A stretch of 64,000 nt of DNA from Actinacidiphila yanglinensis (GCF_900107965.1 NZ_FNVU01000003.1:434001-498000), one strand, 5' to 3'; numbered from the stretch's first letter, positions 25,609-37,481 are shown. The notes: generated from the letters alone by a model not told the origin. Numbers and translations are program-made.

Positions 25609-26331
25609 ATGAAGGTGTCCAGCGAGTACGAGCAGGCGTGGGAGAGCTTCTGGCGGGACGTGCCGGACGAGGTGGGCGGGGCGTTCTGGGACGCCGACCC
25701 GGCACTGGCGTCCGAGCTCCATCTGCCGCACTTCGAGAAGCACTTCGACCCGGGGCTGCCGCTGGTCGACCTGGGCTGCGGCAACGGCACGCAGACGCGC
25801 TTCCTCGCCGAGCGGTACGGCCGGGTGGTCGGGGCGGACCTGTCACGGGAGGCGGTGGCCCGGGCGCGGCGGGCGGACCCGCGCGGCGCCGCGGGCTACG
25901 AGGTGGTGGACGCGGTGGACCTCGACGCGGTGCGGGCGCTGCACGCGGAGACGGGCGACGCGAACGTCTATATGCGCGGCGTGCTGCACCAGTGCGCGCC
26001 GGCGGACCGGGCCGGGCTGGTGGCGGGGATCGCGGAGCTGACCGGCCGGCGCGGCCGGGTCTTCGCGGTGGAGCTGGCGGAGGCGGCGAAGGGCGTGCTG
26101 GGCGCGCTCGCGGGAGCGCCCTCCGGTCCGCCGCTGAAACTCCGCGCGGTCTTCGCGCACGGCATCGCGCCCGGCGAGGTGGCCGACGCCGCGGTGCCCG
26201 GCTACTTCGCCGACGCGGGCCTCGACGTGCTGGCGCAGGGTGAACAACCCTTGCTCACGGCGGAGTTCACGGCGCGGGGCGAGCGGATCGCGGTGCCGTC
26301 GAAGTGGCTGGTCGCGGGGCGTGCGGGCTGA
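25609..26331 (+). CDS. Class I SAM-dependent methyltransferase
   Basis: The 240-residue protein has motif I LPLVDLGCGNGTQTRFLAER (SAM-binding GxGxG), an acidic residue at the end of strand beta2 (VVGADLSREAV), and motif IV-like region ANVYMRGVLHQ. The N-terminus (YEQAWESFWRDVPDEVGGAFWD) is typical of actinobacterial small-molecule methyltransferases. Substrate unknown. The start ATG 25609 follows GGAGGG, 70 bp after the phosphatase gene, so read-through is possible. Confidence 0.85.
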   Translation: MKVSSEYEQAWESFWRDVPDEVGGAFWDADPALASELHLPHFEKHFDPGLPLVDLGCGNGTQTRFLAERYGRVVGADLSREAVARARRADPRGAAGYEVVDAVDLDAVRALHAETGDANVYMRGVLHQCAPADRAGLVAGIAELTGRRGRVFAVELAEAAKGVLGALAGAPSGPPLKLRAVFAHGIAPGEVADAAVPGYFADAGLDVLAQGEQPLLTAEFTARGERIAVPSKWLVAGRAG

Positions 26332-26389
26332 TTTCGGGCCGTCGCGGTCGGTCCCGGAGGGGCCGCCGAAGAGGTCTGGACCACTGAAG

Positions 26390-26398
26390 TTATCCACA
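26390..26398 (+). promoter_or_regulatory. Perfect DnaA-box-like nonamer
   Basis: TTATCCACA, identical to the E. coli DnaA consensus, lies 54 bp upstream of the peptidase operon. It is a single copy with no visible cluster, so it is not an origin; titration or DnaA-dependent control are the possible roles. Confidence 0.3.
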
Positions 26399-26451
26399 GG
26401 CTGAGAGGGGGGCTGGCACGGCCGTCCGCGGGCCGCGTAACGTGACGTGCC

Positions 26452-27288
26452 ATGACGAAGATCCTCATCTCGGCGGACATGGAAGGTGCGACCGGCGTGA
26501 CGTGGCCGGCCGACGTCCTGCCGGGCAGCGAGCAGTGGCAGCGCTGCCGCCATATGTTCACGTCCGACGTCAACGCGGCGATCGCCGGCTTCTTCGACGG
26601 CGGCGCCGACGAGGTCCTCGTCAACGAGGCGCACTGGTCCATGCGCAACCTGCTGCTGGAGAAGCTGGACGAGCGGGCCCAGATGCTCACCGGCCGCCAC
26701 AAGGACCTCTCGATGGTCGAGGGCGTCCAGCACGGCGACGTCGACGGCATCGCCTTCGTCGGCTACCACACCGGCGCCGGCACCGAGGGCGTCCTCGCCC
26801 ACACCTACCTCGCCAACTCCATCACCGGCGTGTGGGTCAACGGGGAGCCGGCCAGCGAGGGCCGGCTCAACGCCCTGGTCGTCGCGGAGTACGGCGTGCC
26901 CGTCGTGCTCGTCACGGGCGACGACCGCACCGGGATCGACGCGCGGGGATACGCCCCCGAGGCCCACACGGTCGCCGTCAAGGACTACGTGTCGCGGTAC
27001 GCCGCGGTGTGCCGCCCGCCCGCCCGTACCGCCGCCGACATCCGGGCCGCCGCCAAGGAGGCCGCCGCGCTCGCCGTGCGGTACGAACCCTCCGCCGCCG
27101 GTCCGTACACCGTGGAGCTGGAGTTCGACGCGGTGCACCTGGCCGGGGCCGCCACCGTGGTGCCCGGCGTCGAGCGCACCGGAGAGCGGCGGGTGGCCTA
27201 CACCCTGCCGACCATGTACGAAGGAATCCGTGCCTTCAAGGCCGTGACCACACTCGTTTCGCAGGCCGTGGAGGAGCAGTATGGCTGA
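26452..27288 (+). CDS. M55 family D-aminopeptidase (DppA-like)
   Basis: The 278-residue protein opens MTKILISADMEGATGV, where Asp9 and Glu11 are the expected zinc ligands of M55. It continues with EVLVNEAHWSMRNLL, VGYHTGAG and a conserved GEPASEGRLNALVV stretch carrying further His and Glu ligands. DppA is a self-compartmentalising cytosolic peptidase that releases D-amino acids such as D-Ala from short peptides. It is the first gene of a coupled four-gene peptidase operon (8-bp overlap with the next gene), supporting a role in cell-wall peptide recycling or peptide catabolism. Confidence 0.92.
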   Translation: MTKILISADMEGATGVTWPADVLPGSEQWQRCRHMFTSDVNAAIAGFFDGGADEVLVNEAHWSMRNLLLEKLDERAQMLTGRHKDLSMVEGVQHGDVDGIAFVGYHTGAGTEGVLAHTYLANSITGVWVNGEPASEGRLNALVVAEYGVPVVLVTGDDRTGIDARGYAPEAHTVAVKDYVSRYAAVCRPPARTAADIRAAAKEAAALAVRYEPSAAGPYTVELEFDAVHLAGAATVVPGVERTGERRVAYTLPTMYEGIRAFKAVTTLVSQAVEEQYG

Positions 27289-28690
27289 GCAGTCCGTCGA
27301 CACGCAGGCACTCGACGAGGTGGTCCGCTTCACCTCCGACCTGATCCGGATCGACACGACCAACCGCGGCGGCGGCGACGGCAACGAACGCCCGGCCGCC
27401 GAGTACGTCGCCGAGCAGCTCGCCGAGGCCGGCATCGAGCCGCGGATCCTGGAGTCCGCCCCGGGCCGGGCCAACGTGATCGCCCGCATCCCCGGCACCG
27501 ATCCGTCCGCCGACGCCCTCCTGGTGCACGGCCACCTCGACGTGGTCCCGGCCGAGGCCGCCGACTGGAGCGTCCACCCGTTCTCCGGCGAGATCCGCGA
27601 CGGCGTGGTCTGGGGCCGCGGTGCCATCGACATGAAGAACATGGACGCGATGGTGCTCGCCACCGTCCGCAGCTGGGCCCGGGCCGGCCACCGACCGGCC
27701 CGCGACATCGTGCTCGCCTTCACCGCCGACGAGGAGGACAGCGCCTCCTACGGCTCGGGATTCCTCGCCGACAAGCACCCCGAGCTCTTCGAGGGCTGCA
27801 CCGAGGGCATCAGCGAGTCCGGCGCCTTCACCTTCCACGCCAGTGACACCCTGCGGATCTACCCGGTCGCCGCCGGCGAGCGCGGCACCGCGTGGCTCAA
27901 GCTCACCGCACACGGCCGGGCCGGCCACGGCTCGAAGGTCAACGCGGAGAACGCGGTCAGCCGGCTCGCCGCGGCCATCACCCGGATCGGCGAGCACCGC
28001 TGGCCGATGCGGCTGACCGGCACCGTGCGCGCCGCCCTGGCCGAACTCGCCGCACTCCAGGGCGTGGAGGTCGACCTCGACCGCATCACCGACGGCGACG
28101 GCGCGACCGACCCCGACAGCATCGACGCGCTGCTCGACAAGCTGGGCCCGGCCGCCACCCTCGTGCGCCCCACCGTGCGCAACAGCTCCAACCCGACCAT
28201 GCTCCAGGCCGGTTACAAGGTGAACGTCATCCCCGGCTCCGCCGTGGCCTACGTCGACGGGCGCGTGCTGCCCAGCGGCGAGGAGGAGTTCACCACCACC
28301 ATGGACCGGCTGACCGGGCCCGACGTCGACTGGGAGTACCACCACCGCGAGGTCGCCCTCCAGGCCCCCGTCGACTCGCCCACCTACGCGGCGATGCGCG
28401 AGTCCCTGGAGCACTTCGACCCCGACGCGCACGTGGTGCCGTACTGCATGTCCGGCGGCACCGACGCCAAGCAGTTCTCCCGCCTGGGCATCACCGGGTA
28501 CGGCTTCTCGCCGTTGAAGCTGCCGCGGGACTTCGACTACCACGCCCTCTTCCACGGAGTGGACGAGCGGGTCCCCGTCGAGGCACTCCACTTCGGGGTC
28601 GAGGTGCTCGACCGCTTCCTGCGCCGCACCGGTTCACCGGCCGCCGCCCTGCCCGGTGCCGCCACGACCGCCGGCGAGGTCCGCCGATGA
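27281..28690 (+). CDS. M20/M25/M40 family metallopeptidase
   Basis: The 469-residue protein shows the ArgE/DapE/CPG2 signature. LLVHGHLDVVP carries the first zinc His and Asp, WGRGAIDMKNM the bridging Asp, and LAFTADEEDSASYGSG the catalytic Glu pair. A dimerisation lid lies around TAWLKLTAHGRAGHGSK. The C-terminal PYCMSGGTDAKQFSRLGI carries the remaining ligand region. Members hydrolyse acylated or dipeptide amide bonds in the cytosol. It overlaps the M55 gene by 8 bp and the S9 gene by 4 bp, so the proteins should be made together. Confidence 0.92.
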   Translation: MAEQSVDTQALDEVVRFTSDLIRIDTTNRGGGDGNERPAAEYVAEQLAEAGIEPRILESAPGRANVIARIPGTDPSADALLVHGHLDVVPAEAADWSVHPFSGEIRDGVVWGRGAIDMKNMDAMVLATVRSWARAGHRPARDIVLAFTADEEDSASYGSGFLADKHPELFEGCTEGISESGAFTFHASDTLRIYPVAAGERGTAWLKLTAHGRAGHGSKVNAENAVSRLAAAITRIGEHRWPMRLTGTVRAALAELAALQGVEVDLDRITDGDGATDPDSIDALLDKLGPAATLVRPTVRNSSNPTMLQAGYKVNVIPGSAVAYVDGRVLPSGEEEFTTTMDRLTGPDVDWEYHHREVALQAPVDSPTYAAMRESLEHFDPDAHVVPYCMSGGTDAKQFSRLGITGYGFSPLKLPRDFDYHALFHGVDERVPVEALHFGVEVLDRFLRRTGSPAAALPGAATTAGEVRR

Positions 28691-30708
28691 CCGCCGGCCG
28701 GCCGGAGAGCGGCCAGGACACCACCGTGCGGGCGCCCGTCGGCCACGGCAGCTGGCCGTCGCCGATCGACGCCGCCACCGCCGCCTCGCACGACGGCAGC
28801 CCGGAGTTCGTGGGCATGGTCGGCGACGAGGTGTGGTGGACCGCGCCCCGGCCCGCCGAGGGTGGCCGCCGCGCGCTGGTCCGCCGGCTGCCCGACGGCA
28901 GCGAGCAGTGCCCGCTGCCCGCGCCGTGGAACGTCCGCAGCCGCGTCATCGAGTACGGCGGCACCCCCTGGGCGGGCGCGGTCGTCGACGGCTCGGTGCT
29001 GATCGTCTTCGCGCACCACCCCGACCAGCGGCTCTACGGGTTCCGGCCCGACCTTCCGGGCAGCGAACCCCGCCCGCTCACCCCGGTCTCGCCGGTCGGC
29101 GGCGGGCTGCGCTGGGCCGACCTGACCATCGACCCGGTGCGGGGCGAGGTCCGGGGCGTCCTGGAGGAGTTCACCGGGGACGGCCCGTCCGACGTGCGCC
29201 GGGTGCCCGCCGCCGTCCCGCTGGACGGCTCGGCGGCCGGCGACCGCGGCGCCGTGCGCGAACTCGCCGCGGACTCGCACCGCTTCGTCACCGGACCGCG
29301 CCTGTCGCCCGACGGCACCCAGGCGGTCTGGCTCGCCTGGGACCACCCGCTCATGCCGTGGGACGGCACCGAGCTGCGGATCGCCGGCGTGACCGCCGAC
29401 GGCGGGTTCGGCCCGGCCCGTACCCTCATCGGCGGCCCCGAGGAGTCCGTCGCGCAGGCCGAATGGGCGCCCGACGGCACCCTGCTCGCCGCCACCGACC
29501 GCACCGGCTGGTGGAACATCCACCGGGTCGACCCGGCCAGCGGCGAGGCGGTGAACCTCTGCCCTCGCGAGGAGGAGTTCGCCGGTGCGCTGTGGAAGCT
29601 GGGCCACCGCTGGTTCCGGCCGCTGGAGCACGGCCTGATCGCGGTGCTGCACGGCGTGGGCGCACCCCGGCTGGGGCTGCTCGACACCGCGACCGGCGCC
29701 GTCACCGACGCACCCGGCCCGTGGACGGAGTGGAACCCCACCCTCGCCGCCACCGGCAGCCGGGTGATCGGTGTCGCCGCGAGCGGCCGCACCTCCTACG
29801 AGGTGGTCGAGCTCGACACCGTCACCGGCCGTACCCGCGTGATCGGCAACGCCCACCACGACACGGTCGACCCGGCCTACCTTCCCGACCCGGTCGCCCG
29901 CACCTTCACCGGCCCCGGCGGCCGCGAGGTGCACGCCCACATCTACCCGCCCCGCCACCCGGACCTCACCGCCGACGGCCCCGCGCCGTACGCGGTCTGG
30001 GTGCACGGCGGGCCGACCAGCCGTTCCCCGATGGTGCTCGACCTGGAGATCGCCTACTTCACCTCGCGCGGCATCGGAGTCGCCGAGGTCAACTACGGCG
30101 GCTCCACCGGCCACGGCCGCGCTTACCGCAACCGGCTGCGCGAGCAGTGGGGCGTGGTCGACGTCGAGGACTGCGCCGCGGTCGCCGCCGGCCTGGTCGC
30201 CGAGGGCGCCGCGGATCCGGACCGGCTCGCCATCCGCGGCGGGAGCGCCGGCGGCTGGACCAGCGCGGCCGCCCTCACCACCTCCGACACGTACGCCTGC
30301 GGCACCGTGATCTACCCGATCCTCGACCTGCTCGGCTGGTCGAAGCAGGGCGGGGAGACCCACGACTTCGAGTCGCAGTACCTGGAGTCGCTGATCGGAC
30401 CGGTCGACGAGGTGCCCGAGCGCTACCGCGACCGGTCGCCGGTCCACCTCAGCGACCGGATCTCGGTGCCGTTCCTGCTGCTGCAGGGGCTGGACGACGT
30501 GATCTGCCCGCCCGTGCAGTGCGAGCGGTTCCTCGAAGCGGTCGCCGGGCGCGGCATCCCGCACGCCTACCGCGCCTTCGAGGGCGAGAGCCACGGATTC
30601 CGCCGGCTCGACACCATGGTGACCTGCCTGGAGTCCGAACTGTCCCTCTACGGGCAGGTGTTCGGCTTCACCCCGGCCGGGGTGCCGAAGCTGGAGCTGA
30701 CCACATGA
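28687..30708 (+). CDS. S9 family prolyl oligopeptidase-type peptidase
   Basis: The 673-residue enzyme has an N-terminal beta-propeller (residues about 20-400) with repeated blade motifs. The alpha/beta-hydrolase domain follows: AVWVHGGPTSRSP (oxyanion loop), IRGGSAGGWTSAAAL (nucleophile Ser in GGSAGG), LLLQGLDDVICPP (Asp) and FEGESHGF (His). It has no signal peptide, so it should be cytosolic and cut short peptides. The start at 28687 is set by the ATGA overlap with the M20 stop; much longer open frames upstream are read-through of another frame. Confidence 0.92.
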   Translation: MTAGRPESGQDTTVRAPVGHGSWPSPIDAATAASHDGSPEFVGMVGDEVWWTAPRPAEGGRRALVRRLPDGSEQCPLPAPWNVRSRVIEYGGTPWAGAVVDGSVLIVFAHHPDQRLYGFRPDLPGSEPRPLTPVSPVGGGLRWADLTIDPVRGEVRGVLEEFTGDGPSDVRRVPAAVPLDGSAAGDRGAVRELAADSHRFVTGPRLSPDGTQAVWLAWDHPLMPWDGTELRIAGVTADGGFGPARTLIGGPEESVAQAEWAPDGTLLAATDRTGWWNIHRVDPASGEAVNLCPREEEFAGALWKLGHRWFRPLEHGLIAVLHGVGAPRLGLLDTATGAVTDAPGPWTEWNPTLAATGSRVIGVAASGRTSYEVVELDTVTGRTRVIGNAHHDTVDPAYLPDPVARTFTGPGGREVHAHIYPPRHPDLTADGPAPYAVWVHGGPTSRSPMVLDLEIAYFTSRGIGVAEVNYGGSTGHGRAYRNRLREQWGVVDVEDCAAVAAGLVAEGAADPDRLAIRGGSAGGWTSAAALTTSDTYACGTVIYPILDLLGWSKQGGETHDFESQYLESLIGPVDEVPERYRDRSPVHLSDRISVPFLLLQGLDDVICPPVQCERFLEAVAGRGIPHAYRAFEGESHGFRRLDTMVTCLESELSLYGQVFGFTPAGVPKLELTT

Positions 30709-30727
30709 CCGGGCAGGAGCAGACACC

Positions 30728-31691
30728 ATGACCGAACGGCTGCGACGGGTCGCCGACGTCGTCGGCGTGCCCGTCCCCGCGCTGATCCGGCCGCGCCGGC
30801 TCACCGCCGGCGACCGGATCTCCGTGGTCGCCCCCAGCGGGCCGGTCCCGGCCGACCGGCTCGACGCGGGCCTGGCGGTGCTGCGCGGCTGGGGCCTGGA
30901 GCCGGTGGTGGCCCCGCACGTCCTGGACGGCCACACCTCCGGGTACCTCGCCGCCACCGACCAGGCCAGGGCCGACGACTTCCAGGACGCCTGGTGCGAC
31001 CCCACCACCACCGCGGTGCTCTGCGCCCGCGGCGGCTACGGGGTGCAGCGGATGGTCGAGTTGCTGGACTGGGACGAGATGCGGGCCGCGCCGCCCAAGT
31101 CGCTCATCGGCTACAGCGACATCACCGCTTTGCACGAGGCCGTCGCCACCCGGCTCGGCCTGGCCACGCTGCACGGCCCGATGGCCGCCACCGGCACGTT
31201 CCTCGACGACGCCCCGACCCGCGACGGGCTGCGGCGCACCCTGTTCGAGCCCGAGACGGTCCAGGTGCTGGCCCCGCCCACGGCCCGCACTCTCGTGCCC
31301 GGCCGCGCCGAGGGAGTCACCCTGGGCGGCTGCCTCTCGCTGCTGGCCGCCGACCTCGGTACGCCGTACGCCCGCCCGTCGGCGGCCGGCGGCATCCTGC
31401 TGATCGAGGACGTCGGCGAGGAGCCCTACCGCCTCGACCGCTACCTCACCCAGCTGTTGCGGGCCGGCTGGTTCGACGGCGTCAGCGGGATCGTGCTCGG
31501 CTCGTGGGCCGAGTGCGGTCCGTACGACGCGGTGCGGGAGATGTTCCTCGACCTGCTCGGGCCGCTGGGGGTGCCCATGGTCGAGGAGTTCGGCTTCGGC
31601 CACTGCCCCTCGACCCTGACGATGCCGCTGGGCGTCCCGGCCGTCCTGGACGCGCCGCCGCCCGGCGCCCCGGAGACGGCCGGGCCGGTCC

Positions 31692-31720
<29 letters not shown>
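30728..31720 (+). CDS. S66 LD-carboxypeptidase (LdcA/MccF-like)
   Basis: The 330-residue protein has the S66 layout. ISVVAPSGPV comes near the N-terminus; LCARGGYGVQRM and LIGYSDITALHEAV carry the catalytic Ser; LHGPMAATG follows; the C-terminal GGCLSLLAADLGTPY and LLIEDVGEEPYRLDR regions carry the Glu/His partners. LdcA removes the terminal D-Ala from tetrapeptides during murein recycling; MccF relatives cleave toxic aminoacyl conjugates. It closes the M55-M20-S9 operon (19 bp after the S9 stop). Its 3' end overlaps the end of convergent nadE by 29 bp. Confidence 0.9.
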
Positions 31721-33808
<2,088 letters not shown>

Positions 33809-33812
<4 letters not shown>

Positions 33813-34768
33813 CGGGACCCCGCGTCCAGCCACGGCCGGCGCCCGGGTCCGGTGGGGTGCGTGCCGGTGACCCCCATGACCACCGAGTACAGGCTGGTCC
33901 GGGCGGCGATGAACAGGCGGTTGCGCTTGGCCCCGCCCCAGGCGATGTTGGCCACCCGCTCGGGGATGACGAGCCGGCCGATCAGCGTGCCGTCGGGGTC
34001 GTAGCAGTGCACGCCGTCGTCGAGCGCGGCCGCCCAGAGCCGTCCGGCCTCGTCGAAGCGGAGGTTGTCGAAACGGGCCGCGGGGCGGGCCGAAGCCTCG
34101 GCGAAGACCTCGCCGTCCGACAGCGTGCCGTCCTCGCGGACGTCGAAGACCCGGATGAGGCCGGCGCCGGTGTCGGAGACGAACAGCCGCCGCTCGTCGG
34201 CCGAGAAGACCAGGCCGTTCGGGGCACCGAAGCAGTCCGCGACCAGCCGCACCTCACCGCTGGCCGGGTCGACGCGGTAGACGTTGTTGGAGCCGATCTC
34301 GCTCGCCGCGCGATAACCCTCGTAGTCGCTGGTGATGCCGAAGTCCGGGTCGGAGAACCAGACGGAGCCGTCCGACGTCACCGCCGCGTCGTTCGGGCTG
34401 TTGAGCCGCCGGCCCTGCCAGCGGTCGGCCAGCACCGTGACGGTGCCGTCGTGCTCGGTGCGCGTCACCCGGCGGTTGCCCTGCTCGCAGGTGATCAACC
34501 GGCCCTCGCGGTCGAGGGTGTTGCCGTTGGTGTGCCCGGCGGAGCGGCGGAAGACGCCGACGGCGCCGGTCTCCTCGTCCCAGCGCAACATCCGGTCGTT
34601 GGGGATGTCGCTCCACACCACCTGCCGCCAGGCGGGCACGTAGAGCGGCCCCTCGGCCCAGCGGCAGCCGGTGTAGAGCACCTCCAGGTCCTTGTCGCCG
34701 TTCATGCACCGACCGGTCCGGAATCGTTCGTCGAGCATCTCGTACAGCGGGGGTGGCGCGCCGGTCAT
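33809..34768 (-). CDS. SMP-30/gluconolactonase-like beta-propeller
   Basis: The 319-residue protein has the calcium-dependent lactonase propeller signatures: CRWAEGPLYVPAWRQVVWSD (metal Glu in WAEGP), NSPNDAAVTSDGSVWFSDP (Asn/Asp ligands), GAPNGLVFSADERRLFVSDT, and FDNLRFDEAGRLWAAALDDG. Substrates in this family are sugar lactones or related esters. The gene overlaps nadE by 4 bp (ATGA) and is divergent from an Lrp-type regulator that may control both. The start at 34768 is preceded by GGAAGGA. Confidence 0.88.
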
Positions 34769-34796
34769 GCGGGTCCTTCCCATCCGGAGAGGATCT

Positions 34797-34813
34797 GCCG
34801 AACATCCTTCGGC
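34797..34813. promoter_or_regulatory. Inverted repeat between SMP-30 and Lrp genes
   Basis: GCCGAA-CATCC-TTCGGC is a perfect 6-bp dyad in the 105-bp divergent promoter region. A second smaller dyad, CATC-CTGCAA-GATG, follows at about 34822-34835. Together they could be the site of the adjacent Lrp/AsnC regulator. Confidence 0.45.
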
Positions 34814-34873
34814 TTGATGGGCATCCTGCAAGATGGGATATGGTCCTCACAAGGCACGGCTGAACGGAGAGTC

Positions 34874-35311
34874 GTGGATCACATCGACCGCGAGCTGCTG
34901 GCGCACCTCCAGCAGGACGCCACGCTGTCCTATGCCGCACTCGGCCGGGCGGTCGGGCTGTCCACCGGTGCCGCCCACGAACGGGTGCGGAAGCTGCGCG
35001 AGCGCGGCGTGATCCGGCGCACCACCGTGGACGTGGACCCGGAGGCGCTCGGCAGCTCCGTCCTCGCCTACGTGATGGTCGACTCGATCGCCTGGATGGG
35101 CGATTCGGCGCAGAGCTTCGCCGCGCTCCCGGAGGTCGTGGAGGCGCACGTCATCGCGGGCAGTGCGTCGATCCTGGTGAAGGTGCGGACCGCGGACACC
35201 GGGCAGTTGCAGGACGTGCTGCGCCGCATCCACGCGATCGACGGGGTCAGCGGGACGCGGGCGACGGTCGTACTGGAGACGTTCTTCGAACGGCCGGTGT
35301 CGCCGCGGTAG
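34874..35311 (+). CDS. Lrp/AsnC family transcriptional regulator
   Basis: The 145-residue protein has an N-terminal winged helix-turn-helix (VDHIDRELLAHLQQDATLSY, ALGRAVGLSTGAAHERVRKL) and a C-terminal RAM-type alpha/beta domain (LAYVMVDSIAW, VVEAHVIAGSASILVKV, ATVVLETFFERP). Lrp proteins form octamers and respond to amino acids. The GTG at 34874 is preceded by GGAGA and starts the conserved IDRELLAHL helix, so upstream open frame is disregarded. It is divergent from the SMP-30-nadE pair. Confidence 0.9.
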   Translation: MDHIDRELLAHLQQDATLSYAALGRAVGLSTGAAHERVRKLRERGVIRRTTVDVDPEALGSSVLAYVMVDSIAWMGDSAQSFAALPEVVEAHVIAGSASILVKVRTADTGQLQDVLRRIHAIDGVSGTRATVVLETFFERPVSPR

Positions 35312-35352
35312 TCGCCCTTCCCCCCGGCATCGTGTCCGACAGTCAGGGCGTA

Positions 35353-36468
35353 TCAGGGCGCCGCGGGGAGCAGGACCTCGAAACGGCAGCCACCCGGCAC
35401 GTTCTGCACCGAGGCGCGGCCGTGGTGCGCCTCCACGATGCCGCGCACGATGGCGAGTCCGAGCCCCGCGCCCGCGGGCGGCGTGCGCGCCCCGGTACCG
35501 CGCCAGCCCGTGTCGAAGACCCGTGGCAGGTCGTCCGCCGGGATGCCGCCGCAGCCGTCGGTGACGGACAGCACCACCGAGTGCGACGCCGAGTCGTGCC
35601 GCGCCGAGACCGCCACGGTGCCGTCGGCCGGGGTGCGGTGGATCGCGTTGGCCAGCAGGTTCGCCAGTACCCGGGTCATCTCCCGGCCGTCCACCTCGAT
35701 GGGCACCTGCTCCACCCGGTCGCCGACCAGCCGCACCCCGTGCTCGGCGGCCAGCGGGTTGGCGCCCGCGATCGCGTCGCCCACCAGGTCGTAGACCGAC
35801 ATGCGGGCGGGCGCCAGCGCGAGCACCCCGGCCTGGATGCGGGACAGCTCGAACAGGTCGCCGACCATGCCGCTGAGCCGGTCCACCTCGGCGCGGATCT
35901 GCCGGTGGTAGCGCGCGGGGTCCTCCGCTATGCCGTCCTCCAGCGCCTCGGTCATCGCCCGCAGCCCGGCCAGCGGGGTGCGCAGGTCGTGCGAGATCCA
36001 CGCGACGAGCTCCCGCCGGGACGCCTCGAGGGCGCGCTCCCGCTCCCGGGAGGCCGCCAGCTTCGCGCTGGTCGCGGCCAGCTCCCGCCCCAGGTCGGCG
36101 AGTTCGGCGGTGGGCGCCAGGGCGGGAGCGGCGAAGGGGTCGCCGTCGCCGAAGGCGCGGGTCGCCTCGGTCAGGGCCCGGCTGCCCGCCACCACCCGGC
36201 GGCCCAGGATAAGGGCGACCGCGAGCGAGACGACCGCGGCTATGGCGCACACCGTGGTCACCACCCCGAGGTCGTGCTCGGACAGGAACATCGCCCAGGC
36301 CACCGACAGGGTGCCCGCGAGCATCGCCGCGACCGTGACCGCCGCGACCACCGCGAGGGACAGCGCGAAGGAGCGGTGCCGCAGCACCCGCAGGGCCAGC
36401 GCGCCCAGCAGGCCGGCCGCCGCGGCGCCCATCGCCGCGTAGGCCGCGATCAGAAGGAGGTCATGCAC
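35353..36468 (-). CDS. Sensor histidine kinase
   Basis: The 371-residue protein has two transmembrane helices near the N-terminus (LLLIAAYAAMGAAAAGLLGA and VVTTVCAIAAVVSLAVALIL) with little extracytoplasmic sequence. A HAMP-like segment follows, then the dimerisation/phosphoacceptor helix RRELVAWISHDLRTPLAGL (His in SHDLRTP). The ATPase domain has the N box (VLANLLANAIHRTP), VTDGCGGIPADDLPRVF and GAGLGLAIVRGIVEAH. GTG 36466-36468 overlaps the regulator stop by 8 bp. It converges with the Lrp gene 41 bp away. Confidence 0.93.
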   Translation of the reverse strand: MHDLLLIAAYAAMGAAAAGLLGALALRVLRHRSFALSLAVVAAVTVAAMLAGTLSVAWAMFLSEHDLGVVTTVCAIAAVVSLAVALILGRRVVAGSRALTEATRAFGDGDPFAAPALAPTAELADLGRELAATSAKLAASRERERALEASRRELVAWISHDLRTPLAGLRAMTEALEDGIAEDPARYHRQIRAEVDRLSGMVGDLFELSRIQAGVLALAPARMSVYDLVGDAIAGANPLAAEHGVRLVGDRVEQVPIEVDGREMTRVLANLLANAIHRTPADGTVAVSARHDSASHSVVLSVTDGCGGIPADDLPRVFDTGWRGTGARTPPAGAGLGLAIVRGIVEAHHGRASVQNVPGGCRFEVLLPAAP

Positions 36469-37357
36469 CGCGGGCCTCCCTCGCACCGCTCGCGCCCGGA
36501 TGCACCTCCGAGCCGTCACCGCGGTCCCGGTCCCCGGCCGGCCCCCGCAGCCGATCCGCTTCGGTGGCGCCGGTGGTGTCGGCGGTGGTGTCCGATGTGC
36601 CGGTCGTGCCGGTCGGGCTCGCAGCGTCACCGGGGTCGGCCGGGTCGAACCGGTAGCCCACCCCCCATACGGTGCTGATCAGCCGCGGCCGGGCCGGGTC
36701 GTCCTCGATCTTCTCCCGCAGCCGCCGGACGTGCACCGTGACCGTCGACAGGTCGCCGAACTCCCAGCCCCACACCCGCCGCATCAGCTCCTCGCGGCCC
36801 AGCACGCGGCCGGGCTGCCGCAGGAAGAAGGCGAGCAGGTCGAACTCGCGGATGGTCAGGGCCAGCTCCGCGCCGCCCCGCAGCGCGCGGCGCGCGGCGG
36901 GATCCAGCGCCAGCGACCCGGACCGCAGCCACGGCCCCGCGGCCGGCGGGCTGCCCGCCCGCCGCAGCACGGACTCCACCCGCAGCACCAGCTCGCGGGG
37001 ACTGAAGGGCTTCGTCACGTAGTCGTCCGCACCGACCTCCAGGCCGAGGATGCGGTCGTCCTCGTCGCCACGCGCGGTGAGCATCACCACCGGCAGGGGG
37101 CCCGCCTCCCGCAGCCGCCGGCACACCTCCAGCCCGTCCATGCCCGGCAGCATCAGGTCGAGCACCACCAGGTCCGGCCGGCTCACCGCGGCCCGCGACA
37201 CCGCCGACGGACCGTCCGCGACCCGCTCCACCGCGAAGCCCGCCCGGTCCAGGTAGCTCGCGACGACCTCGGCCACGGTCGGGTCGTCGTCCACGACCAG
37301 GACCCGCCGCCGCGGGTCCCGCGGCGGCGGCGATACGGATACGGGTGCGCTGCTCAT
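36461..37357 (-). CDS. OmpR/PhoB-family response regulator
   Basis: The 298-residue protein has a receiver domain (VLVVDDDPTVAEVVASYL, phosphoacceptor Asp67 in VVLDLMLPGMDG, YVTKPF). A winged-helix DNA-binding domain follows (LTIREFDLLAFFLRQPGRVL, STVTVHVRRLREKIEDD, WGVGYRFDP). About 58 extra C-terminal residues rich in Thr, Gly, Asp and Ala follow the wing, longer than usual for the family. It is the upstream partner of the histidine kinase in a coupled pair. Start ATG 37355-37357. Confidence 0.93.
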   Translation of the reverse strand: MSSAPVSVSPPPRDPRRRVLVVDDDPTVAEVVASYLDRAGFAVERVADGPSAVSRAAVSRPDLVVLDLMLPGMDGLEVCRRLREAGPLPVVMLTARGDEDDRILGLEVGADDYVTKPFSPRELVLRVESVLRRAGSPPAAGPWLRSGSLALDPAARRALRGGAELALTIREFDLLAFFLRQPGRVLGREELMRRVWGWEFGDLSTVTVHVRRLREKIEDDPARPRLISTVWGVGYRFDPADPGDAASPTGTTGTSDTTADTTGATEADRLRGPAGDRDRGDGSEVHPGASGAREARGA

Positions 37358-37481
37358 GGTCCCGAGTCTGACACCCGCCACTGACAGTGACCATGGCCGA
37401 GGGTCCGTACCGCCCCGCCGTCCGCGTTTCGTAAGGACCGGCCGTCCGATATGTCCGGTGGGCGTCCCTAGGGTGTGACGG

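Noticed and set aside
26390..26398. Replication origin
   Set aside because: A single DnaA box without a cluster, AT-rich region or dnaA/dnaN neighbours.
34769..34873. Riboswitch upstream of nadE/SMP-30
   Set aside because: Only short dyads are present, better explained as protein operators; no conserved riboswitch core was recognised.
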